Source: Novosphingobium sp. | GTDB taxonomy: Bacteria; Pseudomonadota; Alphaproteobacteria; Sphingomonadales; Sphingomonadaceae | DNA: 64,000 nt | NCBI GenBank assembly: GCA_024236175.1 | Contig: JACKKY010000001.1 | Location: forward strand, 1,664,410-1,728,409 | Direction of reading: 5' to 3' | Shown: piece by piece, positions 8,697-16,631 of the stretch | How the letters are laid out: each line of letters opens with the position of its first letter | Numbering within the stretch: position 1 is the stretch's first letter | The notes under the pieces: model-generated | Seen by the model: the letters and a program-made list of their open reading frames with translations, nothing else | Databases searched by the model: none | What the model was told of the DNA's origin: nothing | Made by a program: the position numbers and the translations under genes

Positions 8697-8725
8697 GATA
8701 TAATCAACAGTGTTGTTTATTACAA
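8697..8725 (-). promoter_or_regulatory. BVMO promoter with a palindromic operator in its spacer
   Basis: On the minus strand a -35-like TTGTAA (8725-8720) and a -10-like TATATC (8702-8697) are exactly 17 bases apart. Bases 8700-8720 form a 21-bp palindrome with arms ATAAnCAACA / TGTTGnTTAT around g8710 (9 of 10 pairs). An operator overlapping the spacer is the standard layout for a TetR- or MarR-type repressor. No regulator gene is adjacent. Confidence 0.6.
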
Positions 8726-9143
8726 TCCCGTTTATCAATTCGTTGGCGGGGACACGTTGATCTGGGTCAAACGCCCTGCCCGGGCACAATCAGCCGGAGG
8801 CGGCCCGATGAGTTTGACGGAAATCAATGTTTGCAGAGGGAGATGCAGCGAAGTTGCAATTCAAGAGATTGTTCAAGGGCCCGGCGCCGGCAACGCCGCA
8901 CCGGGTTCCGGCCAAACCGCTTCTCCCCACCTCGAGCGGCTGTCCCTCGTGACCAGCCGCTCTTTTTTTGCCCGCGAAAAGGCGTCTCGCTCACGCCCTG
9001 CCATTGCCGCGACGATGAGCCGGACGGGTCCGGACAATTGACGCCGATCAATGGCGGCCAGGCGCATCGCGCCAAGAAGATGCCGGTTACTGCCATCCAT
9101 GTCCGGCCGCGGATTGCGACCGGATCGTATTGGGAGACCACCA
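8726..9143 (+). other. Long leader/intergenic region with a small ORF and an internal terminator
   Basis: This 418-base stretch lies between the BVMO promoter and the amidohydrolase. It contains a possible 77-residue ORF (ATG 8808 to stop 9041) with GGAGG 7 bases upstream and no recognisable motif. A strong plus-strand terminator (8934-8969) lies inside that ORF, so either the ORF or the terminator is probably not what it seems. A leader with attenuation or a small RNA would fit. Confidence 0.35.
8934..8969 (+). terminator. Intrinsic terminator with no annotated gene upstream
   Basis: Arms GAGCGGCTG (8934-8942) and CAGCCGCTC (8954-8962) form a perfect 9-bp stem with an 11-base loop, followed at once by seven T (8963-8969). 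The only gene upstream on this strand would be an unrecognised leader or small RNA starting near 8730-8800. Confidence 0.75.
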
Positions 9144-10469
9144 ATGGAAATGAACGATATGGTGATCGTCAGCGTCGACGATCATATCTGCGAACCGCCG
9201 AACATGTTCGACAACCAGCTCTCGGGAGAGCTGCTCGCGAGCGCACCGAAAAACCTGACCGACAAGAACGGCAACAATTACTGGTTCTATCAGGGCCACA
9301 TCCGCGGGCTCATCGGCCTCAACGCAGTCGTCGGCCGTCCGTTCGAGGAGTACGGCATGGAGCCGACTTCGTTCGATCAGCTGCGCGAGGGTTGCTACGA
9401 CGTCCACGCGCGGATCGACGACATGGACGTGAACGGCATCGCCGCGTCGATGTGTTTCGGCAATTCGATCGGCTTCGACGGGCAGACTTTCCACAAGGCG
9501 CCGGACAAGAAGCTGGCGCTGCGCCACATGCAGGCATGGAACGACTGGCACTACGACGAATGGTGCATGGCCTATCCGGGGCGCTTCATTCCGATCGCGA
9601 TCCTGCCGACATGGGATGTCGACGCGACCGTTGCCGAGATCGACCGCTGCGCCAGGAAGGGTTTCCGCACGGTTTCGATGAACGAGAACCCGACGGTGCA
9701 GGGCCTGCCGAGCATTCACAACGACTACTGGGATCCGATCTTCAAGGCGATCGTCGATAACGACATGACGATCGCCCAGCACATCGGCAGCGGCAATCCG
9801 GCGCCCCACGCCTCGATGGAATCGCCGATCGAAGCGTGGATTTCGACGATGCCGATGTCGGTGGCCCAGGGCGTTGCCGACTGGCTCCAGCTGGAAGAGC
9901 TGCAGAAGTATCCGCAGATGCGGATCGCCGTTTCGGAAGGCTCGATCGGCTGGGTCCCCTATCTGATGGAGCGCGCCGACTTCTCCAACTGGCGGCACAA
10001 GGCCTGGACCCGCTCGCGCTTCCAGGACGTCAAGCCGAGCGAACTGATGAAGCGCCACTTCCTGCATTGCTTCCTGTGGGATCCCTATGGCCTGAAGAAC
10101 CTGGACGAAGTGGGCGAAGACAACGTGGCCTACGAAGTCGACTACCCGCATTCGGACGCCGTGTGGCCGGATGCTCCCGAGTATCTCTGGGAGCAGTGCA
10201 AGATCCTGACCGACGAACAGATCGACAAGATCACGCACAAGAATGCGATCCGCTTCTTCCGTCACGATGCGCTGTTCGAGAACTACAAGCGCGAGGACCT
10301 GACCGTCGGAGCGCTGCGCGCAAAGGCCGAAGCGAAAGGCGTCGACACCTCGCCCAAGTCGTCCGGCGGGATGAAGCCGACCGACGAGACGCGGCCGGTG
10401 ACTTCGGGCGACATCATGGCGATGTCGAAGAAAGCCGCCGAGGAGCGGGCGGTGCCGGAACCGGCCTGA
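9144..10469 (+). CDS. Amidohydrolase-2 family (TIM-barrel metal-dependent hydrolase/decarboxylase)
   Basis: The product is 441 residues and starts near the family motif VSVDDHICEPPNMF, the position of the first metal ligands in the ACMSD-like amidohydrolase-2 group. Later His/Asp positions include IAQHIGSG and YEVDYPHSD, consistent with the barrel's metal site. Members hydrolyse C-C bonds or decarboxylate ring-cleavage products. The frame is open upstream to 9051, but ATG 9144 has GGGAGA before it and directly precedes the conserved domain. It diverges from the BVMO-Rieske unit, suggesting a common pathway (inference). Substrate unknown. Confidence 0.85.
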   Translation: MEMNDMVIVSVDDHICEPPNMFDNQLSGELLASAPKNLTDKNGNNYWFYQGHIRGLIGLNAVVGRPFEEYGMEPTSFDQLREGCYDVHARIDDMDVNGIAASMCFGNSIGFDGQTFHKAPDKKLALRHMQAWNDWHYDEWCMAYPGRFIPIAILPTWDVDATVAEIDRCARKGFRTVSMNENPTVQGLPSIHNDYWDPIFKAIVDNDMTIAQHIGSGNPAPHASMESPIEAWISTMPMSVAQGVADWLQLEELQKYPQMRIAVSEGSIGWVPYLMERADFSNWRHKAWTRSRFQDVKPSELMKRHFLHCFLWDPYGLKNLDEVGEDNVAYEVDYPHSDAVWPDAPEYLWEQCKILTDEQIDKITHKNAIRFFRHDALFENYKREDLTVGALRAKAEAKGVDTSPKSSGGMKPTDETRPVTSGDIMAMSKKAAEERAVPEPA

Positions 10470-10496
10470 ATCCGATCCGAACGCGAAGACATGAGG

Positions 10497-10523
10497 AAGG
10501 GGCCGCTGCTGCGGCCCCTTTTT
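10497..10523 (+). terminator. Intrinsic terminator after the amidohydrolase gene
   Basis: A 10-bp stem AAGGGGCCGC / GCGGCCCCTT with a tgct loop is followed by further T residues. It lies 28 bases after the stop, between two convergent genes. Confidence 0.88.
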
Positions 10524-10541
10524 CATTCGCCGGCGGCGTAG

Positions 10542-11765
10542 TCACACGGAAGCCGTATTCCATAACAGGTCCAGCCGCAGGATGCCGTTGTTGGACGCTC
10601 CGGAATGGAGTTCCGGCCTGGTGCCCGGCGCAAGGCCGAATTCCGGGATCAGATCCAGCCAGGCATCCAGCGAGATGGCGATCTCGCGGCGCGCGAGCAG
10701 GGCTCCGGGGCAGGTATGCGGCCCGTTCCCGAAGGCCACGTGCTGCGGATGGGGGCGATGGAAATCGACGGTGAGGGGATCCGGCGTGATGCGTTCGTCC
10801 AGGCCGAACAGGGAATTGGGAATCTGGATCATGTCGCCCGACCGGAAGGCCACGCCCTTGTAGACGCAATCCTCGGTGATGTAGCGCGCCGTGTTCACCA
10901 CGCCGTGGCGGCGGATGAGCTCCTCGACGGCGTTGCGCCGCAATTCCGGATGCCTTGCCAGTTCGCTGCAATGATCCGGGTGGGTCGCCAGGAAACGCCA
11001 GATGAAGCCCATCAGCGACGTGAGCGTGTCGAGGCCGCCGAACAGGATGAGGCGCACGAGGCTGAGGATTTCCTCGCTCGAGAGCGGTCTGTCCCCGATC
11101 CGGGCGTGCACCACCGTGCTGATCAGATCATTGCCGGGATGGGCGCGCCGCTCCTCGATCCATCTGGTCATGTAGGCGAGCATCCCGGCTTGAGCTTCTT
11201 CGGCCCGCTTCCGGTCTGCGCCGTGCATGATGGTGTCGGCCAGGCTCACCAGCATTTCCCTGTCGTCGAGCGGCAGGTCGACGACTTTCAGGAACGCGAT
11301 GATCGGCAGCTTGCGCGCGAAATCGTCGATGAACTCGCAGGACCCTGAAGGCGCAATCTGTTCCACCAGCTCGCGGGCCTGCGCACGTATACCGTCTTCC
11401 AGCCTCGCGATGGCTTTCGGCAGGAACGCCGGCATGATGATCCGGCGATAGCCATCGTGCTCCGGCGGATCGGCGTTGGCGGGCAGGATCCTGAAAACCT
11501 GCGCGGACGCTGGAATGGTCATCACGCGCTGGCTGAAGCGGCGATGGTTGGTCTGAATTTCCCTGATGTCTTCTCCGCGCGTGGCGATCCAGTGGCCGCC
11601 GTTGCGGGGTGTCCAGAAGATGTCGGGCGCTTCGTCGTGCAGGCGCTTCCACGCAAGTTGAACGTCGTCGCTTGCGCCCGGCGGGTCGAGAAAATCGAAA
11701 TCGTGCACGAGCTCGGGCGGCACATGTTCGGGAACGGGTACCCGGTCGGCGACTTGGAAGCGCAT
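10542..11765 (-). CDS. Cytochrome P450 (soluble bacterial class)
   Basis: The product is 407 residues. The I-helix oxygen-activation stretch is LILFGGLDTLTS, the K-helix ExxR lies in VEELIRRH, and the heme loop FGNGPHTCPG holds the axial Cys (about residue 350). Length and lack of a membrane anchor fit a soluble P450 using ferredoxin/reductase partners; none is adjacent. ATG 11765 is chosen because GAGAGGG precedes it and MRFQVADRVP begins the conserved part; the frame is open to 11846. The shared operator at 11883 lies 118 bases upstream. Substrate unknown. Confidence 0.92.
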   Translation of the reverse strand: MRFQVADRVPVPEHVPPELVHDFDFLDPPGASDDVQLAWKRLHDEAPDIFWTPRNGGHWIATRGEDIREIQTNHRRFSQRVMTIPASAQVFRILPANADPPEHDGYRRIIMPAFLPKAIARLEDGIRAQARELVEQIAPSGSCEFIDDFARKLPIIAFLKVVDLPLDDREMLVSLADTIMHGADRKRAEEAQAGMLAYMTRWIEERRAHPGNDLISTVVHARIGDRPLSSEEILSLVRLILFGGLDTLTSLMGFIWRFLATHPDHCSELARHPELRRNAVEELIRRHGVVNTARYITEDCVYKGVAFRSGDMIQIPNSLFGLDERITPDPLTVDFHRPHPQHVAFGNGPHTCPGALLARREIAISLDAWLDLIPEFGLAPGTRPELHSGASNNGILRLDLLWNTASV

Positions 11766-11882
11766 GGCCCTCTCCCCGGCGCTGGTTGCGGCAGCTGGGA
11801 TTATCGTTGTGCGAACGGATTTGCGGCTTCCGGCGCATCGAGTCAAATCCGAGGTCGCGAGGAATGTCCCGCGCCGCCAAAA

Positions 11883-11905
11883 GTCAACTGTTGACAGTTT
11901 GGGCC
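11883..11905. promoter_or_regulatory. Shared operator, copy 1 (P450/epimerase divergent region)
   Basis: The 19 bases GTCAACTGTTGACAGTTTG recur identically near 14093 and, reversed, near 19121. They contain two overlapping palindromes: GTCAAC-T-GTTGAC and AACTGT-TG-ACAGTT. Copies 1 and 3 agree over 23 bases. The site is 41 bases before the epimerase start. The TGT-N2-ACA core resembles GntR/FCD operators, and the only regulator in the block is the GntR protein at 15687. Confidence 0.8.
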
Positions 11906-11945
11906 CGTGACAGCACGGAGGGCGCGGAACGAGGGAATCAGACCG

Positions 11946-12932
11946 ATGAATATCTCTGGAGGGCGTTTCGTCATTACCGGCGGCGCGAGCCTGATCGGAT
12001 CACATGTCGCGGACCGGCTGCTGGCCGAAGGCGCAAGGCAAGTGGTGCTGCTCGACAATTTCTCGCTCGGCACGCCGCAGGCGATCGCGCATCTCGAGAA
12101 CGACGAGCGCGTCAGGCTCGTGCGCGGGGACATCCTGCGTGTCGGCGAACTGTTCGACGCTTTCGAAGGCGCGGACGGCGTTTTCGCGATCGCCGGCTTT
12201 CTGACCCTGCCGCTCACGCAAAATCCGCCGCTCGGTCTCGCGGTCAACGTCGACGGCATGGTCAATGTCTTCGAGGCCTGCCGTTACAGCGGCGTGAAGA
12301 AGGTCGTCTTCTCTTCCTCGATCGCCGCGATCGGCGAGCCGGGCGCCGAGCCCATCACCGAAGAATCCCACTCGAACCTTGCTGCCTTCCAGGCGGGAAC
12401 CAAGCTCTACGCCTGCACCAAGCTGATCGGCGAAGCGCTGTGCCAGCTCTACAGCGCCAAGCATGGAGTGCACGGCGTCGCGCTGCGCTATGCGACCGTC
12501 TATGGTGAGCGCCAGCACTATCGCGGCGTCAATGCGCTCTACATCATCGAGAATTACGATCGCATCATGCGCGGCGAGCGGCCCCGCATTTCCGGCGACG
12601 GCAGCGAAGTGCACGACTACGTCCACGTTTCGGACGTCGCCCGGGCGAATGTCATGGCGATGGCTTCGGACGTCACGGGCGAGGTCTTCAACATCGGATC
12701 GGGCGTGGCCACCGACCTGAAAGACCTCGTCTCGCTGCTCCTGAAGATCACCGGCAGCGAACTCGAGCCGGAATTTGTCGATGCGGGCGGTGCGGTGAAA
12801 TCGACGTCGGGCTCGCATATCGATTTCCGGGTGGAGAAGGCAGAGAGGATGCTGGGGTGGAAACCCGAGGTCGATTTCGAGGAAGGCCTCCGCCGGCTAA
12901 TCGCCTGGCGGCAGAGCGAGACGGCGAGCTGA
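11946..12932 (+). CDS. NAD-dependent epimerase/dehydratase (extended SDR)
   Basis: The product is 328 residues. The N-terminal NAD-binding loop is TGGASLIGSH, the active-site Ser lies in VVFSSSIAAIG and YACTK supplies the YxxxK pair. The remainder follows the UDP-sugar epimerase pattern (RYATVYGERQ, DYVHVSDVARA). In this setting it could act on a carbohydrate-like or other hydroxylated intermediate; its neighbours are catabolic, not cell-wall genes. The start ATG 11946 follows GAGGGA. It is one base from the PrpF-like gene, so they form one transcript under the operator at 11883. Confidence 0.85.
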   Translation: MNISGGRFVITGGASLIGSHVADRLLAEGARQVVLLDNFSLGTPQAIAHLENDERVRLVRGDILRVGELFDAFEGADGVFAIAGFLTLPLTQNPPLGLAVNVDGMVNVFEACRYSGVKKVVFSSSIAAIGEPGAEPITEESHSNLAAFQAGTKLYACTKLIGEALCQLYSAKHGVHGVALRYATVYGERQHYRGVNALYIIENYDRIMRGERPRISGDGSEVHDYVHVSDVARANVMAMASDVTGEVFNIGSGVATDLKDLVSLLLKITGSELEPEFVDAGGAVKSTSGSHIDFRVEKAERMLGWKPEVDFEEGLRRLIAWRQSETAS

Positions 12933-12933
12933 C

Positions 12934-14079
12934 ATGCGGCTCCATCGCCTGCCCGCGGTCTTCATGCGTGGCGGCACGTCGAATGCGCTGATGTTCCGCC
13001 GGGCGGACCTGCCCGCCGATCAGCGTGAATGGGATGACATCTTCCTGGCGGCGATGGGCTCGCCTGATCCTAACGGTCGCCAGCTCGACGGTATGGGCGG
13101 AGGCATTTCCTCCTTGTCGAAAGTCTGCATCGTCGGCCCGCCGAGCCGGGACGACGCCGATGTCGACTACACATTCGCGCAGGTCGCTGTCGACGAGGCG
13201 CTGGTCGATTACGGCGGCAATTGCGGCAACATGTCCTCGGCGATCGGTCCGTTCGCGATCGAGGAGGGCATTGTCGCCTCGCCCCCGGACGGCGAAGCGA
13301 TGGTGCGCGTGCACAACACCAACACCGGCAAGATCATCGTTGCGCGCTTTCCCGTGAAGGATGGCGCGCTGGCCGTCGACGGCGACTTCACGCTCGACGG
13401 AGTCGCCGGGACCGCCGCGCCGATCAAGCTGGAATTCCTCGATCCCGGCGGGGCCAAGACGGGCAGGCTCCTGCCGACGGGGGCGGCGATCGACATATTG
13501 CCTGTCGATGGCCTGGGCGAGATACCCGCCTCCTGTGTCGACGCCGGCAATCCTTGCGTGTTCGTGGCGGCGGAAGACCTCGGCATGACCGGAACCGAAC
13601 TTCCCGATGCGCTCGACCGGGATGCGCAGTGGCTGGAAAGGATGGAGTGCATCCGGCAGGCAGCCTCGGTCAGGATGGGCCTTGCGGCCGATCTTGCCGC
13701 GGCAAGGCGCCTGGCGAGCATTCCCAAGGTCGCGATGATCTCCGGCCCGCAAGCCTTTTCCACGCTTGCGGGCGGCGCACTCGACGCCGGCGACATGGAC
13801 ATCGCAATCCGCATGATCTCTGTGGGCCAGCCGCACCGCGCTGTGCCGATCACGGGCGCGATCTGCCTTGCCGTGGCAGCGCGCACTCCCGGCACGCTGG
13901 CGCAGCGCTTCTGTGCCGAGGGCGCCGGTTCGATCCGCATCGGCCACCCCTCGGGCACGATCCTGGTCGATGCGGGCGTGACGATTGACCGGGAAGGCGC
14001 GGCGACGGCTCAGTACGGCGCGGTCTATCGCAGCGCGCGCCGGCTGTTCGAAGGCAAGGTGTTGTATCGCGCCCCGTGA
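12934..14079 (+). CDS. PrpF-family isomerase (aconitate/methylaconitate type)
   Basis: The product is 381 residues. FMRGGTSNALMF at the start, LDGMGGGISSLSKV and the DYGGNCGNMSSA motif are typical of PrpF, a diaminopimelate-epimerase-fold protein that shifts or isomerises double bonds in tricarboxylates such as 2-methylaconitate, and of related oxalomesaconate tautomerases. No acnD gene is present, so it is not the standard methylcitrate partner. It is followed by operator copy 2 and the tricarballylate-dehydrogenase-like gene, hinting at an aconitate-like intermediate (inference). Confidence 0.85.
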   Translation: MRLHRLPAVFMRGGTSNALMFRRADLPADQREWDDIFLAAMGSPDPNGRQLDGMGGGISSLSKVCIVGPPSRDDADVDYTFAQVAVDEALVDYGGNCGNMSSAIGPFAIEEGIVASPPDGEAMVRVHNTNTGKIIVARFPVKDGALAVDGDFTLDGVAGTAAPIKLEFLDPGGAKTGRLLPTGAAIDILPVDGLGEIPASCVDAGNPCVFVAAEDLGMTGTELPDALDRDAQWLERMECIRQAASVRMGLAADLAAARRLASIPKVAMISGPQAFSTLAGGALDAGDMDIAIRMISVGQPHRAVPITGAICLAVAARTPGTLAQRFCAEGAGSIRIGHPSGTILVDAGVTIDREGAATAQYGAVYRSARRLFEGKVLYRAP

Positions 14080-14091
14080 AGGAACGGATTT

Positions 14092-14111
14092 TGTCAACTG
14101 TTGACAGTTTG
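14092..14111. promoter_or_regulatory. Shared operator, copy 2 (upstream of the TcuA-like gene)
   Basis: It carries the same 19-base core as the sites at 11883 and 19121. Here the outer palindrome extends to 15 bases (TGTCAAC-T-GTTGACA, 14092-14106). It lies 53 bases before ATG 14159, and the downstream unit includes the GntR gene, so autoregulation is expected. Confidence 0.8.
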
Positions 14112-14158
14112 CGGGGGCGGCCCTACGGCCTCGCCGACCTGATGATGGAGAAGCAGTA

Positions 14159-15667
14159 ATGGCCGCTGATGAGGCTTGGGACGTAATCGTTGTCGGCGCC
14201 GGGAACGCCGCCTTGTGTGCGGCGCTGTCGGCCGCCGAGCAGGGCTCCAGAGTGCTGGTCCTCGAGAAGGCCACTATCGAAGACCGGGGCGGGAATTCCA
14301 CCTTCACCGCCGGCGGCTTCCGCTTCTGCCACGACGGCGTGGAGGACCTGCGCCAGGACATCCTCGACGACATGACCGAGGGCGAATACGATTCGATCGG
14401 CAACCTGCCCCCGCTGTCCGAGGAAACCTTCATGGAAGTCCTCATGCGGGTGACCGAGCACAATGCCGACGAGGACCTTGCCAACATCCTGATCGGCCAG
14501 TCGCGCGAGACGATGCGCTGGATGCGCAGCCACAAGATACGCTTCATTCCGATGTTCGGCCGCCAGTCCTTCAAGATCGAAGGCAAGCACCACTTCTACG
14601 GCGGCGTGAACATCGAGGCGGTCGGCGGCGGCTGGGGCCTTGTCGACATGCTGGTCCAGGCCTGCGAGCGCATGGGCATCACCATTCGCTACGAAACCGG
14701 CCTGCGCGAACTTATCCAGGACCGGAAGGGCGCGGTAATCGGTGTGCGCGCCTTCGGGCCCGATGGTTACGAGGACATCATGGGCAAGGCCGTGGTGCTT
14801 GCCTGCGGCGGTTTCGAATCGAACCCGGAAATGCGGGTGCGCTATTTCGGTCCGGGCTGGGAGCTTTGCCGGGTGCGCGGCACGCAGCACAATACCGGTG
14901 ACGGCATCAACGCAGCGCTCGGGATCGGCGCGCGGCCCCACGGCGGCTGGTCGAGCTGCCACGCCGTGCAGTGGGACATTTCCGCCCCGCCATACGGCGA
15001 CCGCGTGGTCCTGGACAACTTCCAGAAGCACTCCTACCCGATCGGCGTCGTCGTCAACATGGACGGCAAGCGCTTCCTCGACGAAGGCGCCGACTACCGC
15101 AATCACACCTATGCGAAATACGGCAAGGAAGTGATGAAGCAGCCCGGCCGGGCGGCGGTGCAGATCTTCGATGCGAAGACGCACGACAATGTGCGCGACG
15201 AATATCGCATCCGCGAGGTCACCAAGGCGAGTTCGGACACGCTCGAGGGGCTGGCCGAACAGCTCGACATCGACGTCGAGGGCCTGAAGAAGACGATCGC
15301 CGAATTCAACGCCGCCTGCCAGCCCAATGCATTTGAAAGTGAATACAACCCCTCGATCCTCGACGGGGTGTGTACCAAGGGGCTGGAAGTGCCCAAGTCC
15401 AACTGGGCGCTGCCGATCGATACGCCGCCGTATCACGGCTATGTCGTCACCTGCGGCATCACCTTCACTTTCGGCGGGCTCAAGATCGATACCGATGCGC
15501 GGGTGCTCGACCTGACCGACAAGCCGATCCCAGGCCTCTATGCCGCCGGTGAGCTGGTCGGCGGACTGTTCTACCAGAACTATCCGGGCGGCACCGGGCT
15601 GCTGAATGGATCGGTGTTCGGCAGGCTTGCGGGAAAGAACGCCGGCCAGCTTTCCAAGGCCTCGTGA
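14159..15667 (+). CDS. FAD-dependent dehydrogenase, tricarballylate dehydrogenase (TcuA)-like
   Basis: The product is 502 residues. DVIVVGAGNAALCAALSA is the FAD-binding motif, and the following EKATIEDRGGNSTFTAGGF is the TcuA pattern in the fumarate reductase/succinate dehydrogenase flavoprotein superfamily. The C-terminal GLYAAGELVGGLFYQNYPGG closes the FAD domain. TcuA oxidises tricarballylate to cis-aconitate. Here a PrpF, a PrpD and a PrpB homologue share the regulon, so the true substrate may be a substituted tricarballylate. GGAGAAG precedes the start. 3-Ketosteroid dehydrogenases belong to the same superfamily and are an alternative, but they match less well. Confidence 0.78.
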   Translation: MAADEAWDVIVVGAGNAALCAALSAAEQGSRVLVLEKATIEDRGGNSTFTAGGFRFCHDGVEDLRQDILDDMTEGEYDSIGNLPPLSEETFMEVLMRVTEHNADEDLANILIGQSRETMRWMRSHKIRFIPMFGRQSFKIEGKHHFYGGVNIEAVGGGWGLVDMLVQACERMGITIRYETGLRELIQDRKGAVIGVRAFGPDGYEDIMGKAVVLACGGFESNPEMRVRYFGPGWELCRVRGTQHNTGDGINAALGIGARPHGGWSSCHAVQWDISAPPYGDRVVLDNFQKHSYPIGVVVNMDGKRFLDEGADYRNHTYAKYGKEVMKQPGRAAVQIFDAKTHDNVRDEYRIREVTKASSDTLEGLAEQLDIDVEGLKKTIAEFNAACQPNAFESEYNPSILDGVCTKGLEVPKSNWALPIDTPPYHGYVVTCGITFTFGGLKIDTDARVLDLTDKPIPGLYAAGELVGGLFYQNYPGGTGLLNGSVFGRLAGKNAGQLSKAS

Positions 15668-15686
15668 ACCGGGCATAGGATGCGCC

Positions 15687-16373
15687 ATGGCAAGCGCGCT
15701 TGAGGACAAGGTCGAAGTCAAATCGCTCGTCGATGTCGTCGCCGAACGCATCGAAGCCGCGATCATCAGCGGCCAACTGGAGCCGGGCGCCAAGCTTTCC
15801 GAACAGGGGCTGGCGGCAACCTTCGGTGTCAGCCGCGGGCCGCTGCGCGAGGCGATCCGGCGGCTGGAAGGCAGGAAGCTGCTGACCCGCACGCCCAATA
15901 TCGGCGTGCGCGTGGCCGAGCTTTCGCTGCAGGATCTCAATGAGATCCTGCAGGTGCGCGAAGCGCTGGAGTGCCTTGCCTGCCGCCTTGCCGCCGAAAA
16001 CATGCCCGAGAGCCAGATCGCCATGCTGCACAAGTTGCTCGACGATCACAGCAAGCAGAAGAGCGTGCGCCAGAACGAGGGGTATTACGGGGAAACCCAG
16101 AACCTCGATTTCCATTACCGCATCGTCAATGGCAGCGGCAACCAACGGCTCGCCGACATGCTGGCGGGCGACCTGCACTACATGCTGCGCGTCTATCGCT
16201 ACAATTCGGGTGCAAAGCTGGGCAGGGCCGCCTCTGTGCTGGAGGAACACCGTGCCATCGTCGCTGCCATCGCGGCGCGAGATCCCGATGCAGCCGAACA
16301 GGCGATGCGCGAGCATCTGAGCCACGCGCGCCGCTTCGTCGAAGAGCAGCTTGCGGCCGAGGAAGCGGAGTAG
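15687..16373 (+). CDS. GntR-family regulator with FCD ligand-binding domain
   Basis: The product is 228 residues. A winged helix-turn-helix (about 20-80) contains GAKLSEQGLAATFGVSRGPLREAIRRLEG. The C-terminal all-helical FCD domain has metal/ligand-site residues in DFHYRIV and in EEHRAIVAAI...MREHLSHA. FCD regulators usually bind small carboxylates and derepress catabolic genes. ATG 15687 has AGGA 7 bases before it and follows the TcuA-like stop by 19 bases. It is the likely reader of the three identical operators at 11883, 14092 and 19121. Confidence 0.92.
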   Translation: MASALEDKVEVKSLVDVVAERIEAAIISGQLEPGAKLSEQGLAATFGVSRGPLREAIRRLEGRKLLTRTPNIGVRVAELSLQDLNEILQVREALECLACRLAAENMPESQIAMLHKLLDDHSKQKSVRQNEGYYGETQNLDFHYRIVNGSGNQRLADMLAGDLHYMLRVYRYNSGAKLGRAASVLEEHRAIVAAIAARDPDAAEQAMREHLSHARRFVEEQLAAEEAE

Positions 16374-16586
16374 GGCAGGCGTCCGGCTCGCGTTGCGCGG
16401 CGCGATGGGCAGGGTTCGGCAGCGCACGGGCCTGACGCCTTTCCTAATGGAATTCAGGCTGTCAGAAGCGTCGCCGGGCCGAATCCGGTCGCGCTCTTTC
16501 TCAATGTCGAATGCCTGCTTTCCCGCAAGGTGTCACCCGTCCGCAATTCAATACACGTTTGAAAAATAACGGATAAGCTGTGTTTA

Positions 16587-16620
16587 GAAAGGTGACAGGG
16601 TGTAACCTTTGTCACCTTTC
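16587..16620. other. Inverted repeat between convergent genes
   Basis: Arms GAAAGGTGACA (16587-16597) and TGTCACCTTTC (16610-16620) flank a 12-base loop that itself contains a third, similar half-site TGTAACC. No T-run follows, so it may be either a bidirectional terminator of the T-less kind or a protein-binding site. It lies between the GntR gene end and the lyase gene end. Confidence 0.45.
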
Positions 16621-16631
16621 GCGGCACACGG

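Noticed and set aside
14092..14161. Short frame ATG-ATG-GAG-AAG-CAG-TAA before the TcuA-like gene as a leader peptide
   Set aside because: Its GGAGAAG is the ribosome site of the TcuA-like gene; five codons with no sign of attenuation.
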